Positions 50,901 through 62,900 of a stretch of DNA of 64,000 nt are shown piece by piece. The position numbers and the translations under genes were made by a program. Position 1 is the stretch's first letter; every line of letters begins with the position of its first letter. The notes beneath the pieces are model-generated. The model was not told the DNA's origin. It saw only the letters and a list, made by a program, of their open reading frames with translations, and did no database searches. Source of the DNA: Agelas oroides (Eukaryota; Porifera; Demospongiae; Agelasida; Agelasidae); assembly GCA_949130485.1 (NCBI GenBank), contig OX422183.1, forward strand, positions 23,977,702-24,041,701. Direction: 5' to 3'.

Positions 50901-53900
50901 TCCGTATATCATGTTAAAATACACATGTAAATTATAATACATTTCAGTCACGTGGGATGCTTACTTCAGGTGATTATGCTCTCGGAGTTGTTGTTCTATG
51001 TACATGTTGCGATTGTGGATAATTGTTTGTAAGAAAAAGTTGAATCTGTGTTCGTGCATCTGCTTCAATGATGACTTGAGTTTATTGAGCCATCTGAAGG
51101 CTTGTTCGGCGCACTCCGTATTAACACCATGTACTTCACTCAGATGAGGGAGCAAAGGGTGGTATCTGCATGCTGGATTATCCGGAGGCATACAACATGG
51201 CTCTGTGTGTTTGCCAACGTGGAAGGCGTCTACAAAAAAAGAAACATTCCTGTTCAGCCACTTTGCGAAGAACCCCCCCTTTGACTCCACATTACACAGA
51301 AACGGGTGGAGATCACATGCTCTGTCATAACCAAGATATCTCAGTCGCTTGATATCGTCACCATGAGCAAACGTTGTAACAAGAAACAGGTACACTTGTG
51401 TTGGTGACTCGCATGTGTACATTTCTGTCGTGTTGACAATGACTCCACATGGACGTACAAGTGCGAGTATTCCTGCTGTTCTGTCGTAGAACTTTGTGAC
51501 ACCTTTTTCTTTGCGACATCCTGTAAGAACACTGCTATCATCATTTTCAGTTACCTCTCCAACCTTATCTTTCAACAAAATTGGATTGGGGGTGTGCAGA
51601 TTAGGTGCCTGTGGCAATGCTGTTGACGAACATGATGTCCCCTGCGAGCTTGATGTGGCAGCGTTCTCAAGACCATCATGAAGTGCACAAAACTTGGATG
51701 CCTTCACATGCTTACCTCCTGTCAACGGGGAACGGCAGCATAGACTGGTCATGCAAATGTGCTGATTTGGCAACCGTACTTTGCTCCTTGGAGCTGCACA
51801 AACTGTGCGGTTCAGCTTCTCATTTCCGTCAACCACAGCAAAACCCTCACTGCATCCCTTCAAAGTACACTTGTGTGAAACCCATCTTGGTGATGTTAAA
51901 GACCTATGCAGGTTCACTTGCTTGCAAAGATCATCAATATCCATTCTCTTCCCTTTGTTGGCATCACATCCAAGGTCTTGTGTTTCAAGACAGCCAGCAG
52001 ATTGGTGGTAAAGGATGACATTGTACAGGAACCAACCATCTTCAAGTCGCTTTTCATTCAGCTTCCAGCTCAAACTTGAAGCATTTCTCACTCGACTGAA
52101 TGATGACTTCAATGCACCAAGACAATCCTCATCGTGCATACCAAAGCATGAATTGTACACAAGCGCTTGGCTTTCAAAAGTAACACCTGCATGCACTATC
52201 TGTTGTGTTACTTGCTCAATAAGCTTCACTTCAAATACCGTTTGGGTACTTGTACTGATGTAAGGTGAATGTGATGGATCAAAGAAATGCTCCACCCTTT
52301 CTTCACCTTTCGGAGACCAGCTGCTGTGATGGATTACAGCTTTGCATTCACTGCACGTTGCGCTGTATGCAGCAGCAACAAGGGTTCCTTTAGTCGTGAA
52401 GACTAATGGAAATGCTGGACGGTTTCTGCAACAAAAAAAAATACAAATATCATCTTTCTTCATTAATGCCTAAATGAACAACATCAATCACATAATACAC
52501 AACCACTTCACACATACCTAACAACCACCTTCTTGCCACAGCATTCCATTCGACCAGGAAGTAGCACTAAAGGCTTCAAACCACTCTTGCTGCCATCAGA
52601 AAGCAACGCATCATCAAGTTTTCTTCTCTGCTCAAAGATTTCAGGATTACCCTGCTCAATAACGCTGTACATCTCTTTGCAGTGACCTTCACTCCCATCA
52701 AACTCACACACACAATGTTTCCGGCCTTTGTAAATGAAAAATAGCAAGCATTTCACACTACATCAATCAACTTCAATGGGAATTAAATAAATTACAACTA
52801 AACAACCAAACATACGTCTTCCAATCACTCCACTTTCATCACAATACACTAGGATTAAGGGGTTCATTATGGTTACTCCTGTCTTAACTCTTTGCACGCG
52901 GAAATGGTTTGTACAGTACCGTTTATTAACGCGGAAATTAATGTTATCAGTCTGAGGTCAAAGTGGCAAGCGTTGCCTAGCACGGCCCTGGGCAGTCCCA
53001 GTGGGCTGATTTGCATAGACAGCGTGTAACTAGGCTGGACTTGTTTATCTAAATAGCTGATCAGTGCTAGGTAAGCAATTTGTACTTGTTTGAAGCCATT
53101 ATCTGCGGCTTTACATCGTAGCTGACCAGCGATTCGAAACGGCGCCGATTTTCTCACTTGTCACCTACAGCCTTGACAGATTCAGCCGATTTCCAAGTTA
53201 TCTAAAGGTAGTACTCCAACCTTGAGTGAAAACTGGAGGCCGTTTGCTCCCCGTGGTGAAGAGAAAGCTTCGTGTTCAACAGCCCTTGGTCAAATTCACG
53301 ATCACTCGCGAACTAGCACCGCCCCTTCCTGCCTTTTATGAGATCAAAGTAAGTGCAAAAGGTGTGGCCTAGACTTATTACTACTCAATAGACAGGGATT
53401 TACCCTAACTTCTTGTTCGGCTTTACTATTGCGCGGTTCTGCTTTTCCCAAGATCCCGTGCAGATTTATGTGCACTTCGCGTAGGCTAAATTAATCACGT
53501 ATGCATATAAATCTGCACTTCGCGTGCAAAGAGTTAACATTGGGAATGCTTTTTGGGTAGGCAACATGTTACATGCTGGGTTAGGGCTAGGGTTAGGTTA
53601 GGGCTGGGTTAGGGTTAGGTTAGGACTGGTTAGGGTTTAGTTAGGGTTAGGTTAGGGCTGGTTAGGATTTAGTTAGGTTAGGACTGGTTAGGATTTAGTT
53701 AGGTTAGGACTGGTTAGGATTTAGTTAGGTTAGGGCTGGTTAGGATTTAGTTAGGTTAGGGCTGGTTAGGATTTAGTTAGGTTAGGGCTGGGTTAGGGTT
53801 AGGTTAGGGCTGGTTAGGGTTTAGTTAGGGTTAGGTTAGGGGTAGGTTATGGCTGGGTTAGGGAATGGCTTTTGTTAAACCACCAGCATACGCCTGGGTT

Positions 53901-56900
53901 AATTAAGCCTGCGAGATTACTAAGACTAGAGACTAATTAAGAGATTGAGTGTGTGGAAGCAGAAAATTGGCGACTTCACCAACAACAACTTGCAACAACA
54001 AACACTGACAACCCACCTCAGCTATGCATTGACAACTTCAGCTTCGAGGAATTACATCATGTGATGAAGAGAAACGGGTCACAGATACTGGGATTGTTTG
54101 ATGAAATGAGTACAATGTACTCTCAACTTGATCTCTACAAGCAGTCCGGTTCTGTAATGGATCGCAAGACACTCATTACACTGAATGGTGGAAGCTCCTG
54201 GTCAAGAAACTACCGAAATTACACAGCGTCAATGAAACAAACAGCATTCAACATGTCCGGCTTTATACAGCCATCCTTTGTAGAAAAGATGCTTCTTTCG
54301 GATGATGCTGATGGTTTCAATGATAGACAGCTTTTTGTGTTCCCTCCACAAAGAGATGTACTCCTCAATGAACTCAAGCTGCCTATTCCCTCCAACATTC
54401 CATCATTGAAAGGCGTTTACAGATTGCTTCGCACCATTCATTCCTCACCACATACCTATGTGTTGGTTGGTGATGCACTGGACACATACAGGGATTATCA
54501 TGACCAACTGGTCCGTCGTCAAAGTCGACAAGTGGATGGAAACATTCAAGGGATATTGTCAAAAGCTAGGGGCTACACAGCTCGATTGGCAATGATCCTA
54601 TTTGCACTTGAGCAGACACTCACTCATATAATTGAGGGTGAATGTGATGTGTGCCCCAATACATCATGGAGCTTTGACGTAAGCACTAGTTGTTCCAGGG
54701 CAGCATGTACCATCATGGATTACCTCATTCAGCAAAAGTTGATCATCATGGATGTCACAGAGGTAGACGAACACAATACTCTTCACGCTGATCAACTTGT
54801 GCAAATTCCAGATGCCAAACGCATGCGTAGACTACTGCTACTACCACTTGAAGACAGCGATGGCCAGATCACTCCATCCAAGCTGGCTCAAAAACATATC
54901 TGTGCACCAACTGACGGTAAATACACGGTCGTGAAAGCACTTGAACTGTTCCGCTCAGCCTCTTCAATGGGATTCGGCGAGCAAGTTGATCACGTTGTGC
55001 CAAGTACAAACCGTAAGGTTAGCCGATTCCGGAAGACACCTTACACTCTCCTCTCGTCAAACGCACGTAGCGCCTTGAGACAGCTTCGTATCACAGAGGA
55101 GGAATACAATCAAACTTTTCCGACATCTTCTACCACACCTTCAACGCCATCTCCCGATCCAGAGTTCTAGTATGTCACGTGTACGTTATCTTACTTCCGC
55201 AACTTCCGTGCACTCATTCCTCATAACTTCCTGTATTCATCATAATTCCTGTATTTATCATAACTTCCTGTATTCATCTTCAAAATGTTACTACATGTAC
55301 TAACACACCTCAACGCCGTCTACCCATCCCGAGTTTTTAACATAACTTCCTGTATTCATCTTCATACACTACACTTTCCTCATATCATGTTATTTACATG
55401 TAGTAACTATAAGCATCCATATTCATGCCACAAACTAAAACCGTCCACACTAAGTCATAAATTACTGTATATTGTCAAACTGTAATCAAATTAATGTATA
55501 ATTTAAATAGAAAGATGTCTAATTATACAAAATATACAAAGTTGACTTTGTACACATCAAAAACACTACTAAAAACAACAAAGTATAGTAATTTGACAAA
55601 CCAAAATATATTGTCAAACTGTAATCAAATCACTGTATAATTTTAATATAAAACATGTCTAATTATGCAAAATATACAAAATATACAAAGTTGACTTTGT
55701 ATACATCACAAACACTACTAAAAACAACAAAGTATAGTAATTTGACAAAACAAAATATACTGTATATTGTCAAACTGTAATCAAATTAATGTATAATTTC
55801 AATATAAAACATGTCTAATTATGCAAAATATACAAAATCTACAAAGTTGACTTTGTACACATCACAAACACTAGTAAAAACAACAAAGTATAGTAATTTG
55901 ACAAAACAAAATATACTGTATATTGTCAAACTGTAATCAAATTAATGTATAATTTCAATATAAAACTTGTATAATTATGCAAAATATACTAAATATACAA
56001 AGTTGACTTTGTACACATCACAAACACTAGTAAAAACAACAAAGTATAGTAATTTGACAAAACAAAATATACTGTATATTGTCAAACTGTAATCAAATTA
56101 ATGTATAATTTCAATATAAAACATGTCTAATTATACAAAATATACAAAATCTACAAAGTTGACTTTGTACACATCACAAACACTAGTAAAAACAACAAAG
56201 TATAGTAATTTGACAAAACAAAATATACTGTATATTGTCAAACTGTAATCAAATTAATGTATAATTTCAATATAAAACGTGTCTAATTATGCAAAATATA
56301 CTAAATATACAATGTTGACTTTGTACACATCACAAACACTAGTAAAAACAACAAAGTATAGTAATTTGACAAAACAAAATATACTGTATATTGTCAAACT
56401 GTAATCAAATTAATGTATAATTTCAATATAAAACATGTCTAATTATGCAAAATATACAAAATCTACAAAATTGACTTTGTACACATCACAAACACTAGTA
56501 AAAATAACAAAGTATAGTAATTTGACAAAACAAAATATACTGTATATTGTCAAACTGTTATCAAATTAATGTATAATTTAAATATAAAACATGTCTAATT
56601 ATGCAAAATATACTAAATATACAAAGTTGACTTTGTACACATCACAAACACTAGTAAAAACAACAAAGTATAGTAATTTGACAAACCAGAAAAGTAGACT
56701 GTATATTGTCAAATTGTTATGTACTACAAACATACACACTAACTTTACAAAATATACTGGCAAAATTCTAATTATACATGATTATACAAATCAAACATGT
56801 GTAAAACATGTATAATTGCATTAAACGTACAATGCAATTTGACATTGGTAAAGTCAAATTGATTTTAAGGGGTAAATTTAGCCAATTCTGCACCTTACTC

Positions 56901-59900
56901 GAGGGAGTATCTGTAATTGGAGCGCTGTTAGCCGCTGGCGCTCGAAGCGGCATCACCGTGACTATGACTGTTCGGCGAAACGGAGAAAATTTTTGAGTAG
57001 ATACAGGCAAAAAAGGTAGCTTCAATGGCTAACAATGAGTGCAAAGGCGGTTGCCACTGACATGCGTGGACTGAGCATGCGCAAAGCCCGCCCAGTATTA
57101 CATAATTGCACGTGCACTCAAGAGCCGTTCGTCGATTAACTTTGTTAAGTTTTCATCTATAAATCAAAGGCTACATGAGAGCTAGATCATCTGATACACA
57201 CTGCCTAGCTAGACCTTTATTTGTGTATTGTTCGGTCTAATCTTCCATCTTTTGTGAAGGCTCGTGTGCTGATTTTTATACTATGTGAGAGAGTGGATGC
57301 ATAACAGCTATATGGCAATGTATTTCCTTGTGTAGGCACAGATTCCCACTGCAGACACCACCTACTGGTGTGCTGCCTATGAGCTGCCTCAGGAGGTCCA
57401 GCAACAGGAGCGATACATCATCCGAGTGAGTACCTTAACTAGCTACCTTACCAGCAGCAAAAATCAGAGCACTACACGACACCCTCAGTCTAGATACACA
57501 AGCTATTCAACACCATAGCCCAGTACATTGTGCACCAGCATAATTTTGTGTAACCTGCTTGAAGTAAAATTGCACAGCTAATTCACATCAAGTAACATGC
57601 TCCTTCTCTTTATTTCAGTACTCACCTCTGATTGACAATGAGAACTTTGCCTATGTTCACCACATGCTGGTGTACATCTGTGCAGGACTGAATGAAGCTC
57701 AAGTGAATGATAGTGGTCCATGCAATGGAGGGGTAGGTGAGAGTTTGGCAGAATGTCGGAGTGGAGAGCTCATTGCAGGATGGGCTGTGGGTGGAGAGGT
57801 AAGCAATGCAGCATAATTAGAGTTCTTATCACATACCCTTGCAGTTCACATCTTGAGGGTTACTTTTATGCAGCTGGCTTTACTGCATCTATGCAGCTGG
57901 CTTTACTAGTTGAACTTCAAATAATAGAGTGCTAGTTAGCCTTGTACCCAGGCTCTTGGTGGACGAGGAGAAAAAGAGTATCCACTGTCATGCATGTAAT
58001 TATCCCCTGCTGAACATGTGTTCAGGCAATAGTGGAAGGGGTACGCATAATACTTATCCAAAACAAAGTTGAGGGCATACATCAACTTCAAACAGAATAT
58101 GAGAAAACAGAAAAGTATGTACAGAAAGTTAGAGTAAATCTCACTGATCTCTACTGGCACAATTGAGACTGGTAGGTACATTGGCCTCCCAGTAGAAGAG
58201 AGGATATTCTGGTCATGTAACACACGGCAGGTGGAAGACGAGCAGCATTTCTGTGTGGGATGTCCCACTCTAGAAGAGGATAGATCCCCCTTCTGGATCA
58301 TTTGAACCTCCTCCATTCCAGAGCACTCTCTGACGAAGACAAATTTATTACTACTTTGCAGAGTGCTGACAGTAGAATAGCTAAACTTCTTTATAATATG
58401 TTTATAAAGCATACTTCATGACTATATATATTAGTGACTTGTAAGCCGGAACTTCCAGTGAGGACAGCATGCGGCTAATAAGCGATGTGCGCTAAATAAC
58501 GAAGTGCGACGGTACACTACAACTAGCACTACACCGCCCTGATTCACTATACGTATTTTCCCCAGCAAACTACCTAACTAGAAGCTACCTGTACTTTCCT
58601 GAGACTCATATCAGAAGTACCTAGCCTTCGGAGGGAGCTGGAGAGCACAGCAGAATGAACGATCCAAGGACTTCTATCGTTGGTCAGAAAAAATGTGCAG
58701 ACAATGTAGTGATAAGTATACATTATGACGTCACGGTTGTATGGATATAACACGATAGTTTCCGATTTTCCCAAGTTTCTTGGAAATTAAGCGCATGCAC
58801 AAACAAACTCTTTTTCCCCACCCAATGTGTGCCTGAGTACGAGGCTAAGTGCTAATGCAAAGTTGAACATTGCACACATTGTTTACTGCAGGACTTCATC
58901 TATCCTGAGAATGTGGCCTACCCTATTGGTGGTCCAGGAAGTGCCAGGTTTCTTGTCATGGAGATGCATTTTGACAACCCAGATATGAGAAGTGGTATGT
59001 TAGACTTTCAGTACTTACTCTTTGTCAGACTTTCAGACTGAAAAGCAAAAATAGAAACAAAGAAGATGCTATAGAGTGTGTTGGGTCTGTGTGGTAAACA
59101 AAAGTTGTATTATCACTACACTGTAAAAATAAAATTGTGGTTTTGACTAATTATTTGGTTACTACAATTGCGTGACTGTCCTTCCTGCGCTAATTCAAAG
59201 AATGTAGTGCTTGTAAAACATTTTGTGGGAGGCTAGTAAAGTTTATTCAAGTATCAGCTCCCACTGCATGAATTCTTTTCCAGCACTGCATTCATAAAAT
59301 TTGCATAGTAAGGATAGTCACGCAACTGTAGTAACCAAATACTTTGCTAAAATAGCAACTTTGTTTTTGCAGTGTACTCAGATACAACCAAATGTTTTGT
59401 CTCATGTCTTCATTACTGCATTACAGAATGGAGAAGTAGCTGAAGAATGAGGCTATCTTTTGATTCATTGAACTTGAAATGTACATATGAAACTATATAC
59501 TGAGGTGCAGCTAGAGTAAACTAAGTATTGTTGTGTGCCAAATGTTGTTATGTGGCTCATACATGCTTCATAAATGCATGAATATCGAATGAATCTACGA
59601 AGCGCATATGAGCCTCGTCCTTAACGGAAGTTCAGCGCTATGTTTCGAATGCAACGATGCGATCGAAATAGATAGAGATAGATAGATAAACTTTTATTTT
59701 GAATAGGAATACTCCATCAGCTCATATAGCCGGTCTTCCCGGAGGTCCTAATACAAAGCAAAAGATAAAAGGATATAAAAAAAAGAAGACAAAACGTGCA
59801 CACAAAAAGAGGGAAAAGGAAAAAAAAATCCAAAATTAGAGCTCTAACAGCTGACCAAAAAAAAATTCTGTACATAACTTTTAAAGGCAGTTTCTGAGCG

Positions 59901-62900
59901 AATAGTCTTGATATTATTTGGAAGGTGGTTCCAGTCAAAAGCACCCTGATATTCAAAGGAGTTGCGATAAAAGTTAGTAGTTGGTCTCTTTAGGTAGAGG
60001 TTGCTACTGCCCCTGGTAGTGCGGAGGCCAAGGCTCTCGTTGGTAACAAACTTGGAGCACAGATACTGTGGAGCTCTTCTGAGGAGACATTTATGTACCA
60101 AGGCAAGTCTGAACAACCTCCTCCTTTGCTCCAGTGGTACCCAACCCAACCTACTCCTCAGCATTGCACTACAGGCAAGTCGTGGTGAGGATGTGATTAG
60201 CCGCATCCCATAGTTTTGCAACTGTTCGATTTCGTGTCTCAACGCTGCCCCACATTCCATCCAGACAACACAGCAATAGTCCATATGGGGAAGTACCAGA
60301 GCATTATACAGTCTTTTCTTGGTCTCAAATGGTAGAACGGAAGACACCCTTCTGAGTCTGGCCAGACTGCTCAAGCAGCTTCGTCTCACCTTACACACTT
60401 GGTCTTTCCAGGTGAGGTTTCTGTCTATATCCACACCCAAATATCTTACTTTCTCCTCACTCACAAGTATTGATCCATCTAGCTGGATACGAATCCGTTC
60501 AGCCTCACACTTTCTACGTCTCCTGCTTAGGACCATCAGTTGAGTTTTGCTCACATTCATCTTCAACTGATTCCGTTTGATCCAGTGGGCCACTGCTCCA
60601 AGCTCTGCTTCAAGAACTTCCTGTACTTCCTGAGGATCTTTGCTTGAGAAGTAGATAGTGGTGTCATCTGCATAGAGGTTCACATTGCAATTTTCAATGA
60701 CACTGGGGAGATCATTCATAAAAATTGTAAAAAGCAAAGGACCCAAAATGGAGCCCTGCGGAACTCCATTCACCATCTCACTCCATGTCGACTTTGCTCC
60801 GCCCACTACTACTCTCTGCTGTCTGTCCGTCAGATAGCTTAGAAACCACTCCTACACGATGGAGTAACCTACACTGCCACAAGTATTGTTGTGTGCCAAA
60901 TGTTGTTATGTGGTATTCTGGGAAAAGAGGTCTCATTAACGGATGAATGCATAGACTATTTGAAAGAGTGCCCACTACTTACTTTGGTGAACATGTAAGG
61001 TCCTCTGTTAATTGATCACACACCTGTGCAACCACCAGTTATAAGACTCTTGTAGGCATTCATTCAAGTAAAACTTTGATTTTGGTGTGAAATTGCAACA
61101 AAGGTTGCAGTGAGGACAGGGCCTAAAATAAGGGGGTAACACTGCCCATTTGTGCAGTGATTAAGCTAGAGTGGGCAGTGATAAAATCTAAGTTGGGCAG
61201 TGTTAAAAATTAATCTGAGTATATAAGCATATTCAACCAATAACCCATCTGATAAAAAGATACTGAAACAATAGTCACTCAAATCTAACAGAGGGTAGTG
61301 CTGGGTTCACACATTTAGAAGCATTTCCTTGCCATTGTAAAAACGCAAAATTTTTCCGTGTTTCCCGTGGGAACTTTGGGAAGGGCTGCTTCGCAGCCCA
61401 AGTTGGGCAGTGTTAAAAAATAGATATTTGAGGCCCTGAGTGAGGATAAACTACAAATTGATGTTTAACTTGCTACAGGTGTCATTGACAACTCTGGTAT
61501 TGAGTTTTTCTACACAAGTACACGGCGCCAGCATGATGCTGGAATTTTGACAGTTGGACATACAGTGGTCAGGAGCATGATCATCCCTCCAAATACTCAA
61601 AGCTACTCTATTCTTGGAGAGTGTTCTGCAGATTGCACCAGCACGGTATAAAATAGTTTTTTAATGCATGTAACTACAGAAATAGCTACCTGGCCTAGGG
61701 GTATTTAATGCAGCTATCACTGTTATGCCCCACCCTCCCAGGTTGGTAGAAGGTGGGGCATAATAGGGGATTTGAACATGGCAATTATCTAATTCCCTTC
61801 TACAGGGGCAGTCTCTTTTGTCAAATCAGTACTACACATGTGTGAATGTGCAGTAAAAATCCCCTATATGAAGCAATTACCCCTCCCAGGGGGCATGCTA
61901 CTGGGGTCAAACCCCCTTCAAAATCCCCACCCACCACCAACCTGTGAGGGTGGGATAGGTGCAATACAATAATTACTAGGTTTACGCATGTGCAGAGTAA
62001 GCCTCGCCCACGAAAGACCCATAATATAGGTGTGGTCAATGACTGAGGAGCGAAGCATGTCGAGGCGATGAGGAATGAGAGCGTGCTTTTGAGAAGTTTA
62101 CAGACATTAGCAAGATGTTGCAGCCTTCACCTAGTGCCAAAATGGTACTGTGCAGTAACTTCACTATCACTCTTGCATTTGCTCACTTAGTGTTGCAAGG
62201 CGTTGACTGCAGTCTGCTGGCCTCGAACTCCACTTCCTTGAGCTTCTGTTGTTTTGCTTCACTCTGTCTAGCTCTCTGGTTTTATTTTGTTGTTGCTGTC
62301 AAGTGCTGGTTGCGCTCTGCTAGCTCCGGTATTGCATTCCTACATGTAAGTGGGACGGAAGTTAGCACCACACCCCGCCAACCGAGAACAGCATACACTG
62401 CAAGATTAGTAGCCTTGCGCTAAGGCGCTCGGCAACAAAACAGAGAATGTTAGTTTTGTCTTTGTACGTATACCGTAGTGTCCCGTTAATACGCCCCCCC
62501 ATTTTGTACACTACATCCCGCCTAAAGTGGGGGGGGGGCTTATATTCGAGGATGCAATTAGTCTCGACTATAAGCCCCCCCCCCCCCCCCCCAAAAGATT
62601 TTACGCAAGTGCTATGTACGCAATTAGGACACTTCCAACTAACTATGGCGACGACTTTCAGGATCGAGAGTACTGTTCGCGGACATCACGTTTACAAAGC
62701 TGCGTGGTCTCCCTACATCGGAGAAGAGCTGCCAGTTCAACGCGAGGTCAATAACATTCACGACGACTTCGCTGTAGCTGTTCTCAAGAACGGCAACACT
62801 GTCGGTCATGTACCACGGTAAATTTCCAGAGTCTGCTGGTATTTCTTGCACAAGAGTGGCAGCGAGATGACTTGCATCGTCAATGGTGACAGAAGACGTT

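Larger units (their letters stand above)
50411..56900. mobile_element. KDZ-type DNA transposon, 6.5 kb, with ends and 8-bp TSD
   Basis: The ends read TAAGGTGCAGAATTGGCTAA (50414-50433) and its exact complement ending at 56897. Three unmatched bases lie outside each, then GAGGGAGT occurs on both sides (50403-50410 and 56901-56908). Inside are a transposase on the minus strand (50961-52867) and a helicase/primase-like ORF on the plus strand (53953-55170). AT-rich repeat fields sit next to both ends (50440-50950 and 55470-56730). From memory, Zisupton/KDZ elements make 8-bp duplications, which fits. The transposase gene looks whole, while the helicase-like gene looks 5'-incomplete. Confidence 0.85.

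Noticed and set aside
53578-53870. True chromosome end or telomere
   Set aside because: The TTAGGG repeats are degenerate, under 300 bp and embedded inside a transposon with sequence continuing on both sides.
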